DNA from: Paraburkholderia sartisoli
Lineage (GTDB): Bacteria > Pseudomonadota > Gammaproteobacteria > Burkholderiales > Burkholderiaceae
DNA length: 64,000 bases
Direction: 5' to 3'
Assembly (NCBI RefSeq): GCF_900107685.1
Contig: NZ_FNRQ01000013.1
Span: 1-64,000, forward strand
Below the pieces are notes generated by a model. That model did not search any database and had not been told where the DNA came from. It was given only the letters and a program-made list of their open reading frames with translations. Positions 16,814-25,749 of this stretch are shown here, piece after piece. Numbering within the stretch: position 1 is the first letter of the stretch; every line of letters begins with the position of its first letter. The position numbers and the translations under genes were made by a program.

Positions 16814-18061
16814 CTACTTGACCTTCGCGGCAGCGGCAAGCTTGCGCACCCCTTCTTGCGGGTCCTCGTTCGAGTTCATGAAATTCGTGACGACATCGGT
16901 CATCGCGCCAGCGGTAACCGACGACTGAAGTTCGCCAAAGGCCAGCGACGGCAGGAACCCACCCGATTTAATCGTAGCCAGCTCGTCTGCACGTGATTTT
17001 TTGGCGCAGTCATCGAACTTGTCCATGGGCACATCCAGCCGGACCGGAATCGAGCCCTTGTAGAGACTGAACTCCTGCTGGAAATCAGGGGACATGATCG
17101 TCTTCGCAAGTGCGAGCTGCCCAGGCGTTGCCTCCTTCTTGCCGTGCTGCTGGAAGAACACGAACGCATCCACCGTGTAGGTGAACGCATTCGACGTGCC
17201 AGGCGCCGCCGCGCAGATATAGTCGACATCCGACTTTTTGTTTGCATTCGCAAACTCGCCTTTCGCCCAGTCGCCCATGAACTGCATCCCACCCGAGCCG
17301 GAAATAACCATGGCCGTCGCGAGATTCCAGTCACGGCCGTGGTAGCCCTTGTCGAAGTAAGTCCGGATCTTCTGGACGGTCTCGAACACCTGCACCATCT
17401 GCGGCGAGGTCAGCGTTTTCTGGTCAAGGTCAACCAGCGCTTTGCGGTAGAAGTCCTGCCCCTGGGAAAGCACAACCGTCTCCCAGATGGTCATGTCCTG
17501 CCAGGGCTGACCGCCATGCGCGACGGCCGTGATGCCCGCCGCGCGAAACTTGTCGGCAAGCGCGAAGAATTCCGGCCACGTCGTGGGCGCCTTGCCGCCG
17601 ACCTTGTCGAGGTCGGCCTTGTTGATCCACAACCAGTTGATCCGGTGAACGGAGAATGGTGCCGCCACGTAATGACCGTGTGCCTTCATGGCGTTGTCGA
17701 TTCGCGCTGGCGAATGCGCTTTCCAGTCCGTGGCGGATTGATCGATGTCGACCAGCACGCCCTGATCGGCCCAATCCTGAATCAGCGGACCCTTGACCTG
17801 CGCAGCCGACGGCGCATTACCCGAGATCACCTGCGTCTTGAGCGCCGTCATGGCCGCCGCGCCCGCGCCTCCCGCTATGGCGAAGTCCTTCCACTCGTAG
17901 CCCTGTTTGTTCATGTCGTCCTTCAGTACCCTGATCGCCTTCGATTCGCCGCCGGAGGTCCACCAGTGCAGCACCGAAAGCGGCTCGGCACCAAGTACAG
18001 AATGCGTTCCGCCCACGAGCAGCGCGATAGTCGTTGCAACCGATGTCAGTGATCGTTTCAT
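16814..18061 (-). CDS. Orphan carbohydrate ABC transporter substrate-binding protein (glucose/mannose type)
   Basis: A 415-residue extracellular solute-binding protein (SBP_bac_1, resembling glucose/mannose GtsA). A Sec signal is at residues 1-24 (MKRSLTSVATTIALLVGGTH, cleavage near VLGA). The mature protein begins LSVLHWWTSGGESKA and contains FMGDWAKGEF and YTVDAFVFFQQHGKKE, typical of the family. The start is ATG 18059-18061, not the longer open frame. No permease or ATPase gene adjoins it, so it either works with a transporter encoded elsewhere or serves another binding role. It follows the DUF1479 gene by 102 nt on the same strand. Confidence 0.9.
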   Translation of the reverse strand: MKRSLTSVATTIALLVGGTHSVLGAEPLSVLHWWTSGGESKAIRVLKDDMNKQGYEWKDFAIAGGAGAAAMTALKTQVISGNAPSAAQVKGPLIQDWADQGVLVDIDQSATDWKAHSPARIDNAMKAHGHYVAAPFSVHRINWLWINKADLDKVGGKAPTTWPEFFALADKFRAAGITAVAHGGQPWQDMTIWETVVLSQGQDFYRKALVDLDQKTLTSPQMVQVFETVQKIRTYFDKGYHGRDWNLATAMVISGSGGMQFMGDWAKGEFANANKKSDVDYICAAAPGTSNAFTYTVDAFVFFQQHGKKEATPGQLALAKTIMSPDFQQEFSLYKGSIPVRLDVPMDKFDDCAKKSRADELATIKSGGFLPSLAFGELQSSVTAGAMTDVVTNFMNSNEDPQEGVRKLAAAAKVK

Positions 18062-18163
18062 TGCAGTCTCCGAATTTTTCGTTATGGATCGGGCGATGCA
18101 TTCGCGGCCAGAGCGAACGCGCATGCGTGCCCGTTTTCATGCGTGTCAAACGTCTTTGTCGAT

Positions 18164-19408
18164 CTACAGGTCAAACCCAAGTTGCGCCTGGCCGAGCGGT
18201 GTCAGGTCGTCGGCGGTCGCGCGGCCGGTGAAATCTACTTCGAAATGGTCAGCCGGGAAATCGGGCGGGCTTTCACCCTTGAGGAAGCTCGGCAACTGGC
18301 GCTTCAGGTAAGCGTCGTTTTTGGCGCACGCGGGTGCCGAGGCGATATACATCACGTTGCTGTAGCCCGCGCCCGTATGCTCGTCTTCGACCGCATGGAT
18401 GACGTCGCTGTGCCAGAACACGGTGTCGCCCGCTTCCATTTTGGGAATCGACGACAGCGCCTCGAACAGGGGTGCATGAAATTCCGGCTTGATCGACAGC
18501 GCCCGCCCGGGCATCGCGCCGCACAGGTCGTCCTCCGCGACGTCGTCCTGAAGCGCGCGCAACAGGATGTACGCCATCGAACTGGCGATGGGCACGAGCT
18601 GTAGCGTGCCGTCGCCCGGACCTTGCGGCGTCAGCGCAGTCCATCCCTGGAACGTGCGGAACATCGAACATACGGCGGGCGACGCGATCTCCTGCACGTC
18701 AGGCCGGAAAGCCGCGTCGAACGGATCGTAGTCCCGCCAGTTCCCTGCAAACACGTGCCGGTACACCTTCCGGAAATTGCTGTCGATCCAGCGCTCGACC
18801 GACCCGCCGTCGCAATGCGCCGACAAGCCAAGCGACGCGGAGCCCGGCGGCCTGCGACGCAGACGATCGGCATAGACCGGCACGCGCTCCGGATCGAAAT
18901 GCACGCGGCCTTCGCTCTCGTTGCGCCACAGCCGGTTCAGGAACACGCGCGCCACGGTCAGCGACGCCGACTGACGGGCCAGCACCTGTGGCTTCGACCA
19001 GTACACGCCATAGATCTGCGGCTTGCTGGACGCCAGCTGGCCAAAGTATTTGTCCTCGGCACGGTTTTCCAGGCGCTTGTCGAGATTGTTGCGCTCGACA
19101 TAGCGGGCAATATCCTCGTCCCAACCCTGCACCAGCGCGCGGGGAAAGACATTGCGAATCACACAGGCGCCGCGCGCCTTGACGAGCGCGACCTGGTCCG
19201 CCGTCACGCGCTGTTCGCTGATGCCGGAAAACTGGATCTCCGGAATGACGTCTTCTCCACGATCGCGCTGCTGGGCGATTCGCTTCGCCTCGGCGCTGAT
19301 CGCTTTTTCGACATCGGCAAAGACCTCCCGGTAGTTCGGCAACGCCGCGCGCAACTCCTTTTTCGCTTGCCGGATCGCGCCCGGCAAATCGTCGATTTTC
19401 AACGCCAT
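18164..19408 (-). CDS. DUF1479 family protein (YbiU-like, probable Fe(II)/2-oxoglutarate oxygenase fold)
   Basis: A 414-residue DUF1479 member. The cupin-like core contains SAHCDGGSVERW (an HxD pair) and, about 150 residues later, HSDVIHAVEDEH, giving the HxD...H pattern of non-haem iron dioxygenases; function is inferred from the fold. ATG at 19406-19408 is preceded by GGAGACAATC; the GTG four codons upstream lies in that ribosome site. It is divergent from the AraC regulator (93-nt gap) and upstream of the orphan sugar-binding protein, suggesting joint control. Substrate unknown, possibly a sugar derivative. Confidence 0.85.
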   Translation of the reverse strand: MALKIDDLPGAIRQAKKELRAALPNYREVFADVEKAISAEAKRIAQQRDRGEDVIPEIQFSGISEQRVTADQVALVKARGACVIRNVFPRALVQGWDEDIARYVERNNLDKRLENRAEDKYFGQLASSKPQIYGVYWSKPQVLARQSASLTVARVFLNRLWRNESEGRVHFDPERVPVYADRLRRRPPGSASLGLSAHCDGGSVERWIDSNFRKVYRHVFAGNWRDYDPFDAAFRPDVQEIASPAVCSMFRTFQGWTALTPQGPGDGTLQLVPIASSMAYILLRALQDDVAEDDLCGAMPGRALSIKPEFHAPLFEALSSIPKMEAGDTVFWHSDVIHAVEDEHTGAGYSNVMYIASAPACAKNDAYLKRQLPSFLKGESPPDFPADHFEVDFTGRATADDLTPLGQAQLGFDL

Positions 19409-19501
19409 GATTGTCTCCACAGAAATTTGATATGCCCGAGGATATGACGTGCATGGACGTGCCGGTGATACTATTCAGGCGATTCATTTGCGTTTTCAGC
19501 C

Positions 19502-20488
19502 ATGAAACCAGCCTATGAGCACGTCGAGTTCGGTGAGGACTGTTCGGTCCGGGTTTACCATCGGCGGCTTCCACGTATTCCGTTCGAGTGGCATCACCAC
19601 CCGGAGTACGAGTTAACGCTGACGATGAACAGTCATGGCAAGCGCTACATCGGCGACTCCGTCAGCGAATATGAGGCTGAGGATCTCGTCCTCGTGCCGC
19701 CGGATCTCCCGCACACATGGGCGTCGAATCGATCGATCGAGCCATCCTCGCCGCAGGTCGCCATCGTTATCTGGTTTGATGGCGACTGGGCGCGGCGCAT
19801 GGCGGATTGTTGCCCCGAATATGAACCGCTGCGCAAGCTGTTGCGCAGGGCCGCGTGTGGGCTGGCCTTCGAGTCGCCTGCTGGCACATGGATGCGCGGC
19901 CGCCTCGATCCATTACTGTCAAGCGGGGCGCGCGAGCGCCTTGGCGCCGCCCTCGATATCCTGTGCGTGCTCGCCGACGCGCCGGGCGAGCCGCTCGCCT
20001 CGCCGAGTGCGTTCAACCAGACAAGCGCCGGCCCATCTGGCCACGAGCCCGAACGGATCAACCGGGTTCTTTCGATGATCGACGCGCGCTTTGCCGAGCC
20101 ACTGCGACTGTCAGAGCTCTGCGCGGCCGCCAGCCTGTCGGAACGCACGCTCACGCGCTACTTTGTTCAACATATCGGCGAGAGCGTCGGCCGGTATATC
20201 GCCCGGGTTCGTATTGGTCACGCATGCCGGATGCTGGCCGACACCGCGCTGCCCGTTGCCGTCATCGCTGCCCGTTCGGGCTTTGCGAACGTCGCCAACT
20301 TCAACCGGCAGTTCAGGGCCGCAAAGCAAACGACGCCGGCCGAATATCGACGGCTGTTCACGGCCGCGGGTGCTCCCGACAAGGACGCGGCGGCTCGCCT
20401 GACCGAACGGTCTCCGTCACTTCAAAGGAAGCGGAAACCAGCCGGTGAGCCAGGCGACGAAGAAACGGCTTATCCGCACAGCCTGTGA
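19502..20488 (+). CDS. AraC family transcriptional regulator
   Basis: A 328-residue regulator with an N-terminal cupin sensor (FEWHHHPEYELTLTMN, residues 28-43; LVPPDLPHTW) and a C-terminal double helix-turn-helix of about 100 residues. The DNA-binding part includes LSELCAAASLSERTLTRYF and the AraC signature VAVIAARSGFANVANFNRQF, then TPAEYRRLF. About 40 polar residues follow the domain. Position opposite the DUF1479 gene suggests it controls that gene and the orphan binding protein in response to a sugar-like ligand (inference). Confidence 0.92.
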   Translation: MKPAYEHVEFGEDCSVRVYHRRLPRIPFEWHHHPEYELTLTMNSHGKRYIGDSVSEYEAEDLVLVPPDLPHTWASNRSIEPSSPQVAIVIWFDGDWARRMADCCPEYEPLRKLLRRAACGLAFESPAGTWMRGRLDPLLSSGARERLGAALDILCVLADAPGEPLASPSAFNQTSAGPSGHEPERINRVLSMIDARFAEPLRLSELCAAASLSERTLTRYFVQHIGESVGRYIARVRIGHACRMLADTALPVAVIAARSGFANVANFNRQFRAAKQTTPAEYRRLFTAAGAPDKDAAARLTERSPSLQRKRKPAGEPGDEETAYPHSL

Positions 20489-20893
20489 TTCTGGCGACGG
20501 CACTTTGCACGCGCTGTGTGCCGCGTGCTACGCAGGTCAACGCGCGCTCTCATGTGACAAGCCTGGACTAGAGGCTTTCGCACCGCCCGGTCAAGCCGAT
20601 GCGATCAACCCTCGCGAATCCCGCAGCCGGTTCCCGCAACCATTTATTTGCCCACGAAGTGCATCGCCACTTGCCGGAACCCGCGGGCCGGTATTCCGGA
20701 TATACGAAGCCGCTCGGGCTGTCGATGAAGTCGATCAGGCTTGCCCTCATCGGACAAAGCGTGCCGCGATTGAACGCAGCCTGACGATGCGCCTTGACTG
20801 AGCGCCATGGCATCGCGGCACGCGTTGATATAGTGGCAGGCATACGGCTTGCGCCAGCTGCAACGGGCAACGCGCCCACGACGAAGGACGACC
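20489..20893. other. 405-bp intergenic region without a convincing gene
   Basis: Open frames here on both strands (for example minus 20568-20963) show no recognisable domain and overlap the start of the YihY gene. No clear terminator follows the AraC gene. The region presumably contains the promoter of the YihY/BrkB gene. Confidence 0.5.
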
Positions 20894-22174
20894 ATGGATA
20901 CGCTTTCCACCGACAAGCTGCAGTCCGCGGCCCGCAAGCAGGCATCGTGGGCGGTCGGCGCATTCAAACAGTTCGCGGAAGATCGTTGCGCCGCGATGGC
21001 CGCAAGCATCGCGTTCTACGCGGCCTTTTCGCTCGCGCCGACGCTCGTCATGGTGATCGCGATCGCCGGCTGGTTCTTTGGCGCGGACGCGGCGCGCGGC
21101 CAGCTCTTCAACCAGGTGCATGGCGTGCTCGGCGACGACGCGGCAGCGGCCGTGCAAACCATCGTCCAGAACGCACATCACAGCGGCAGCGCGGGTGGCA
21201 TCGCAGCGGCCATCTCGTTCGTGCTGCTTGCGGTCGGCGCATCCGCGACGTTTTCGTCGCTCAACAGCGCACTCAATATCGTGTGGCCCGCCACGGGGCC
21301 GCGCACGTCCAGCGTGATCGCACTCGTTCGCGTGCGGCTGATTTCGTTCGGGCTGGTGCTCGGCGTCGCGTTCCTGCTGATCGTTTCGCTCGTGCTCGAT
21401 GCGGCCATCACGTTCATCGGCAACTGGCTGCTCGGCGATTCGCCCTACATCGTGATCGGCAACCTGGTGCAGCTCGCGGTCGGCCTGCTCGTGCTGGCTG
21501 TCGCGTTCGCCGGGCTGCTCAAGTTTCTGCCCGACGCGCCGGTCCAGTGGCGCGATGCGATGGTCGGCGGACTGGTTGCGGCCGTGCTGTTCTCGGCCGG
21601 CAAGAAGATGTTCGCGCTCTACCTTGCGCACGCCGGCATGGCCAACTCGTTCGGCGCAGCCGGCTCGCTTGCGATCCTGCTGATGTGGCTGTACTTCTCG
21701 GCGGCCGTGCTGCTGCTCGGCGCGGAGTTCTCGGCGGCCCGCGGACGCCTGCACGATCCACGCGGCCCGTGGGCGTTGCAGGACGACACGCCGCCGCCCG
21801 GAAGCCGGGCGATGCTCGCTTCGGTGATGGCGGCCTCGACGATGCCGGCCGCCGTATCCAGCGGCGCACCGAACCGCGATGCACCGACGGCCGCCGCCGA
21901 TGCGCGCGTGGCCGAACACCCCGAAGCGTCACGGGTGCCGCCGCGACCTTCGACAACCGCAGCGGCAATGCGTATCGGCCGTTCGGTGGTGCGCGCCGAA
22001 ACCCAGGTGACGCGGACGGCGGCCGCGAGCATCGTCAGGGCGGAGCGCCATATCCGTCGGCATCCGTGGAGATCGATGGTCCTCGCGGCTGCGGCGGCGT
22101 TCGCCGTCACGACATTCGCGGGGCGCCGCGACGACGCCGGAAGCGCCCAATCCAGTGCGGCCGACCATCGTTAG
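20894..22174 (+). CDS. YihY/virulence factor BrkB family membrane protein
   Basis: A 426-residue inner-membrane protein of the YihY/BrkB family. The conserved core spans residues about 20-300, with KQFAEDRCAAMAASIAFYAAFSLAP at the first helix region, LNSALNIVW, and a final helix pair LLMWLYFSAAVLLLGAEFSA. Six transmembrane segments are expected. The C-terminal ~120 residues are an Ala/Arg-rich cytoplasmic tail ending with a possible extra helix (SMVLAAAAAFAVTTF). ATG 20894 fits homology better than the in-frame start at 20849. Function of the family is unsettled; some members were once misannotated as RNase BN. Confidence 0.9.
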   Translation: MDTLSTDKLQSAARKQASWAVGAFKQFAEDRCAAMAASIAFYAAFSLAPTLVMVIAIAGWFFGADAARGQLFNQVHGVLGDDAAAAVQTIVQNAHHSGSAGGIAAAISFVLLAVGASATFSSLNSALNIVWPATGPRTSSVIALVRVRLISFGLVLGVAFLLIVSLVLDAAITFIGNWLLGDSPYIVIGNLVQLAVGLLVLAVAFAGLLKFLPDAPVQWRDAMVGGLVAAVLFSAGKKMFALYLAHAGMANSFGAAGSLAILLMWLYFSAAVLLLGAEFSAARGRLHDPRGPWALQDDTPPPGSRAMLASVMAASTMPAAVSSGAPNRDAPTAAADARVAEHPEASRVPPRPSTTAAAMRIGRSVVRAETQVTRTAAASIVRAERHIRRHPWRSMVLAAAAAFAVTTFAGRRDDAGSAQSSAADHR

Positions 22175-22586
22175 TCGAAGTGAATCAAGGCCGGCCGGGC
22201 CAGCAAACCCGTCCGCCAGCCGTGCAAACAAGGCCAGACTGCATTCCTCCGACGAACTCCGAAACGCCGGTCTCTCCCACCCCCAAAACGTCGAAACAGG
22301 TGACAGATCACCCGGCACAGTTAGTCGACTTATTTACAATTCACCCACTATTACGCAGCTATTTTGCGCAATTAGCCGCGATCACTGTCAATGAAACAAC
22401 AATATTGCGCGGTCAACGATTCAATATTGCTATATCCGCAATACTGGCTGGCAAGCTTTATTTATAAGGCTTCCGGCCCTGTGTCACTTTTTAGAGACAC
22501 TCATTTTTTTTCAGTTCTTGCGTTCAGACACACTGCGTTATTCTCCAATCCGCAACAACTAAACCAATCATTTGCGTGGAGAAATG
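22175..22586. other. 412-bp AT-richer intergenic region upstream of the porin
   Basis: No gene is seen. From about 22320 to 22560 the sequence is clearly more AT-rich than its surroundings. It ends with a GTGGAGA ribosome site at 22576-22582. A long promoter/leader region is usual for highly expressed porins; a precise -35/-10 pair cannot be fixed by eye. Confidence 0.5.
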
Positions 22587-23738
22587 ATGAAACGATTCGC
22601 ACTTTCGACCCTCTCGCTGGCACTGCTCGGCACCGCAGGCGTCGCGCACGCTCAAAGCAGCGTCACTCTTTATGGCGTGCTGGATGACTCGATCCAGTAC
22701 GTTTCGAACGTCGGTGGTCACAGCCTGTGGAACATGGCTGCAGGCAACCTGCAGGGCAATCGCTGGGGCATGAAGGGTTCGGAAGACCTGGGCGGCGGCC
22801 TGAAGGCAATTTTCCAGTTGGAAAACGGCTTTAACCCGAACAACGGCGCGCTGGGTCAAGGTAGCCGCATGTTCGGCCGCCAGGCGTATGTTGGCCTGTC
22901 CGGCGACTCGTGGGGTACCGCTACTCTGGGTCGTCAGTACGATCCGGTGGTTGACCTCGTTCAGCCGCTGACGGCTGACAACTACTGGGGCAGCACGTTC
23001 GCCACGACGGGCGACGTCGACAACAACGACAACAGCTCGCGTACGAACAACTCGATCAAGTACGCGTCGCCGGTTTGGGGTGGCTTCCAGTTCGAAGCCA
23101 TGTACGCACTGGGCGGCGTGGCAGGCTCGACGGGTTCGGGTCAAACGTGGGCAGGTGCCGCAACGTACGCAACGGGTCCGTTCTCCGTCGCCGCTGGCTA
23201 CATCCGCATGGACAACTCGTCGTCGGCTGCAGCACGCACGACCTGGACCGGCACGTCGGACGCTACTACACCCAACCTCATCCCTTCGCCCTACGCAACG
23301 GCTAAATCGATCGGCATCGCGTCGGTCGCTCTGCAATACGTGGCAGGTCCGTTCACGTTCGGCGGCCGTTACAGCAACGCACAGTACAAGCCGGATGCAC
23401 AATCGGGTTTCGGCACGACCCAGAAGTATGACGTGGGCGCTGGCTTTGTGAACTACCAGCTGACCCCGGCAGCGCTGCTCGGCCTGGGCTACACGTACAC
23501 ACACGGCAAGGGCGACGCCAACGCGACGTACCACCAGATCTCGCTGGGTGGCGACTACAACCTGTCGAAGCGCACGGACATCTACCTGGTTGGCGCATAC
23601 CAGCATGCTAACGGCAACCAGCGCAATGCCGCTACCGGTGCTCTGGATCCGGCAGTGGGATCGGTGGCTGACTATAGCTTCGCCTCGTCGAGCGACAACC
23701 AGACGATCGTCAGCCTCGGCATCCGTCACAAGTTCTAA
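22587..23738 (+). CDS. General trimeric outer-membrane porin (Burkholderia type)
   Basis: A 383-residue Gram-negative porin. A Sec signal occupies residues 1-20 (MKRFALSTLSLALLGTAGVA), cleaved before QSSVTLYGVLDDSIQYV, the hallmark N-terminal strand of beta-proteobacterial porins. Further landmarks are RWGMKGSEDLGGGLKAIFQLE and RQAYVGLSGDSWGTATLGRQYD. The chain ends with the beta-barrel signal IRHKF. Two adjacent ATGs exist; 22587 gives better spacing from GGAGA than 22584. Sixteen-stranded trimeric porins allow diffusion of small hydrophilic solutes. Codon use is biased to frequent codons, fitting high expression. Terminators follow. Confidence 0.95.
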   Translation: MKRFALSTLSLALLGTAGVAHAQSSVTLYGVLDDSIQYVSNVGGHSLWNMAAGNLQGNRWGMKGSEDLGGGLKAIFQLENGFNPNNGALGQGSRMFGRQAYVGLSGDSWGTATLGRQYDPVVDLVQPLTADNYWGSTFATTGDVDNNDNSSRTNNSIKYASPVWGGFQFEAMYALGGVAGSTGSGQTWAGAATYATGPFSVAAGYIRMDNSSSAAARTTWTGTSDATTPNLIPSPYATAKSIGIASVALQYVAGPFTFGGRYSNAQYKPDAQSGFGTTQKYDVGAGFVNYQLTPAALLGLGYTYTHGKGDANATYHQISLGGDYNLSKRTDIYLVGAYQHANGNQRNAATGALDPAVGSVADYSFASSSDNQTIVSLGIRHKF

Positions 23739-23776
23739 GCACAGAACCTGTTACGTAGCTCTGGCAGAAGCTGTAT

Positions 23777-23816
23777 AAAACCAGCCGCAGGCGCAAGCCG
23801 GCGGCTGGTTTTTTTA
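23777..23816 (+). terminator. Rho-independent terminator after the porin gene
   Basis: AACCAGCCGC pairs with GCGGCTGGTT around a short loop, followed by seven T residues. Located about 40 nt after the porin stop. Confidence 0.85.
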
Positions 23817-23843
23817 CGTCTGTCCCTGCCAGAGCCAGCGTCA

Positions 23844-23885
23844 CAAACGCAAAAAAGCCGGACGTGTCCGGCTTTTTGCGTTTGC
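23844..23885. terminator. Bidirectional terminator between the porin and anbu genes
   Basis: CAAACGCAAAAAAGCCGGAC pairs with GTCCGGCTTTTTGCGTTTG, with A- and T-runs on either side. It can stop transcription from both convergent genes. Confidence 0.85.
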
Positions 23886-23903
23886 AGCGGTGCTGCTGCG
23901 TAA

Positions 23904-24797
23904 CTAGCGCTGCTTCTTCTGCGCGTCCGCGCCCGCCTGGGCAAGCGTCTGCTCCGGCCGCGCGTCGCCACGTCCGGCCACCACGTCAGCCGCGTCCCGT
24001 TGCGACACCACCGGCGCCCGGCTACGCTGCCGATGCGGCACGTCGCCCGAGTTTTCCCATGCCGGGTCGGGAATCGCGCTGAACACCTGACGCAACTGCT
24101 CGCCCCACGTGCGGTGAATCATCTGATAGTACGCATTGTCCTGATCGACGGAGACGAACCGCGTCACACGGAGCGCGTCTTTCTCATAGACCAGCAGGTC
24201 CAGCGGCAGCCCGACCGACAGATTCGAGCGCAGCGTCGAATCCATCGAGATCAACGCGCACTTGGCGGCCTCGTCGAGCGGGGTGGAAGGAATCAGCACG
24301 CGGTCGATGATCGGCTTGCCGTACTTCGATTCGCCGATCTGGAAATACGGGCAGACGCTCGACGCCTCGATGAAATTGCCCGCGGAGTAGATCATGAAAA
24401 GACGCGGCGTCGAAGGCGCGCCGCTATCGGCCGACGCGACGATCTGTCCGCCCAGAATGAACGAGCAGTTGAAGTCGACGCCGAATTCCTGCAGTACCCG
24501 CGCCTCGCGCAGATACACCTGGCGCACCGCATCGCCGACCACGCGCGCGGCCTCGGGCATCGACGAAACCGTCCAGAGCGTGGGTTTGCCAGCCTCCGTG
24601 GGCTCACTGAGCGTCTGCAGCACCGCCTGGGTCAGCGAGAGATTGCCGGCGCCCAGCAGCACGAGCACGCGCTCGCCAGGCTGTTCGAACACGGACATCT
24701 TGCGCGCCGTGCTGATGTGATCGACGCCCGCGTTGGTGCGCGTGTCCGAGAGAAACACGAGCCCTTCATCGACGCACATCGCCACGCAGTAAGTCAT
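23904..24797 (-). CDS. Anbu family bacterial proteasome-type peptidase
   Basis: A 297-residue N-terminal-nucleophile hydrolase of the Anbu family, related to HslV and 20S proteasome beta subunits. Removing Met would expose Thr1 (MTYCVAMCVDEGLVFLSDTR), with the conserved Asp17 in LSDTRTNAG and the Lys33-like residue in ARKMSVF. Core length of about 240 residues is normal; the C-terminal ~50 residues are a polar, probably disordered tail. The open frame extends 17 codons upstream, but ATG 24797 places Thr correctly. It is the last gene of an ATP-grasp, alpha-E, transglutaminase, Anbu operon. Anbu rings are thought to act without a known ATPase partner; natural substrates are unknown. Confidence 0.92.
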   Translation of the reverse strand: MTYCVAMCVDEGLVFLSDTRTNAGVDHISTARKMSVFEQPGERVLVLLGAGNLSLTQAVLQTLSEPTEAGKPTLWTVSSMPEAARVVGDAVRQVYLREARVLQEFGVDFNCSFILGGQIVASADSGAPSTPRLFMIYSAGNFIEASSVCPYFQIGESKYGKPIIDRVLIPSTPLDEAAKCALISMDSTLRSNLSVGLPLDLLVYEKDALRVTRFVSVDQDNAYYQMIHRTWGEQLRQVFSAIPDPAWENSGDVPHRQRSRAPVVSQRDAADVVAGRGDARPEQTLAQAGADAQKKQR

Positions 24798-24935
24798 GAT
24801 CGCCAACCTGGAAAACGACGGAACGCCGTTATTGTAATGCGCCGGCACGCCGCCTCTGACGCGTCTTCCGGTATTACGGCGCCAAAACGGCCTTTATGAA
24901 GGCCGCGTCGTTCCAGGATGCGGATTTCCCATGCC

Positions 24936-25736
24936 CTACTGCGGTGTCTGTGAGCTGACCGTCACCGACACGTCGAGCTTTTCCTCGCGCCCGCCGATTC
25001 GCCGTCCACGCACAGGCGAAGCCGCTTCGTAGTCGCGCCCGACAGCGAGCCGGCAATAGATGTTGCTCGCAAACGCCGCGTGCGTGACGTCGACGGACGT
25101 CCAGCCCACGCCATCGATCCAGACGTCGACCCATGCGTGACTGGCGCCGTGCTCGACGTCGCCCGGTTCGATATAGCCGCTCACGTAGCGCGCCGGCACG
25201 CCGCGCGCGCGGCAGCAGGCGAGCATCAGATGCGCGTGGTCCTGACAGACACCCTTGCCGAGCGCCAGCGCTTCTGCCGCGGTGCTCGTGACCTCGGTGA
25301 TGCCGGACTGGAACTGCACGCGCTGCACGATCTGCTCCGACAACGCGATCAGCGAAGCCGGCGTGTCGAGCGCGGCCACCGAAGCCGCGAGTTCGCGCAC
25401 CGCGGCATCACAGTCGGTCAAGGGCGTCGAGCACGTGAAGTGCTCGAGCGGAATCGGGCCGACGCCATCGGGCAGCCGTCCGTCGACGAGCGCGAACGTG
25501 TCGACCTCGCCCGAAACACGCACGCGGATCTCGCTGTGCGGCTTGTTCAGCACGAGCGTGTGCAACACGTTGCCGTACGCATCGAAGGTGGAGTCCAGCT
25601 TGCCCGGCGCATCAAGCGTCCAGCGGCGCACGACCTGCGCGCCGCCGCTCGCGGGCGTCAGGCGCAACTGCTGGATCGAATAGTGGACCGTTGATTCATA
25701 ACGGTACGAGGTTTCGTGTCGAATCGTGAGATACAT
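24936..25736 (-). CDS. Transglutaminase-like cysteine protease family protein (Anbu operon)
   Basis: A 266-residue cytoplasmic protein with the bacterial transglutaminase N-terminal beta domain (MYLTIRHETSYRYESTVHYS) and a papain-like core. The catalytic triad is visible: Cys164 in GKGVCQDHAHLM, His200 in GASHAWVDVW and Asp216 in WTSVDVTH. Family members cleave or transfer amide bonds. It starts 13 nt after the alpha-E stop, so the two are co-transcribed, and precedes anbu by 138 nt. In such operons it is proposed to process a peptide tag made by the ATP-grasp protein (hypothesis from comparative genomics). Confidence 0.92.
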   Translation of the reverse strand: MYLTIRHETSYRYESTVHYSIQQLRLTPASGGAQVVRRWTLDAPGKLDSTFDAYGNVLHTLVLNKPHSEIRVRVSGEVDTFALVDGRLPDGVGPIPLEHFTCSTPLTDCDAAVRELAASVAALDTPASLIALSEQIVQRVQFQSGITEVTSTAAEALALGKGVCQDHAHLMLACCRARGVPARYVSGYIEPGDVEHGASHAWVDVWIDGVGWTSVDVTHAAFASNIYCRLAVGRDYEAASPVRGRRIGGREEKLDVSVTVSSQTPQ

Positions 25737-25749
25737 GAGTCAGGCTCCG

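Noticed and set aside
20568..20963. 131-codon minus-strand open frame before the YihY gene
   Set aside because: No recognisable domain or ribosome site; its start overlaps the YihY coding region.
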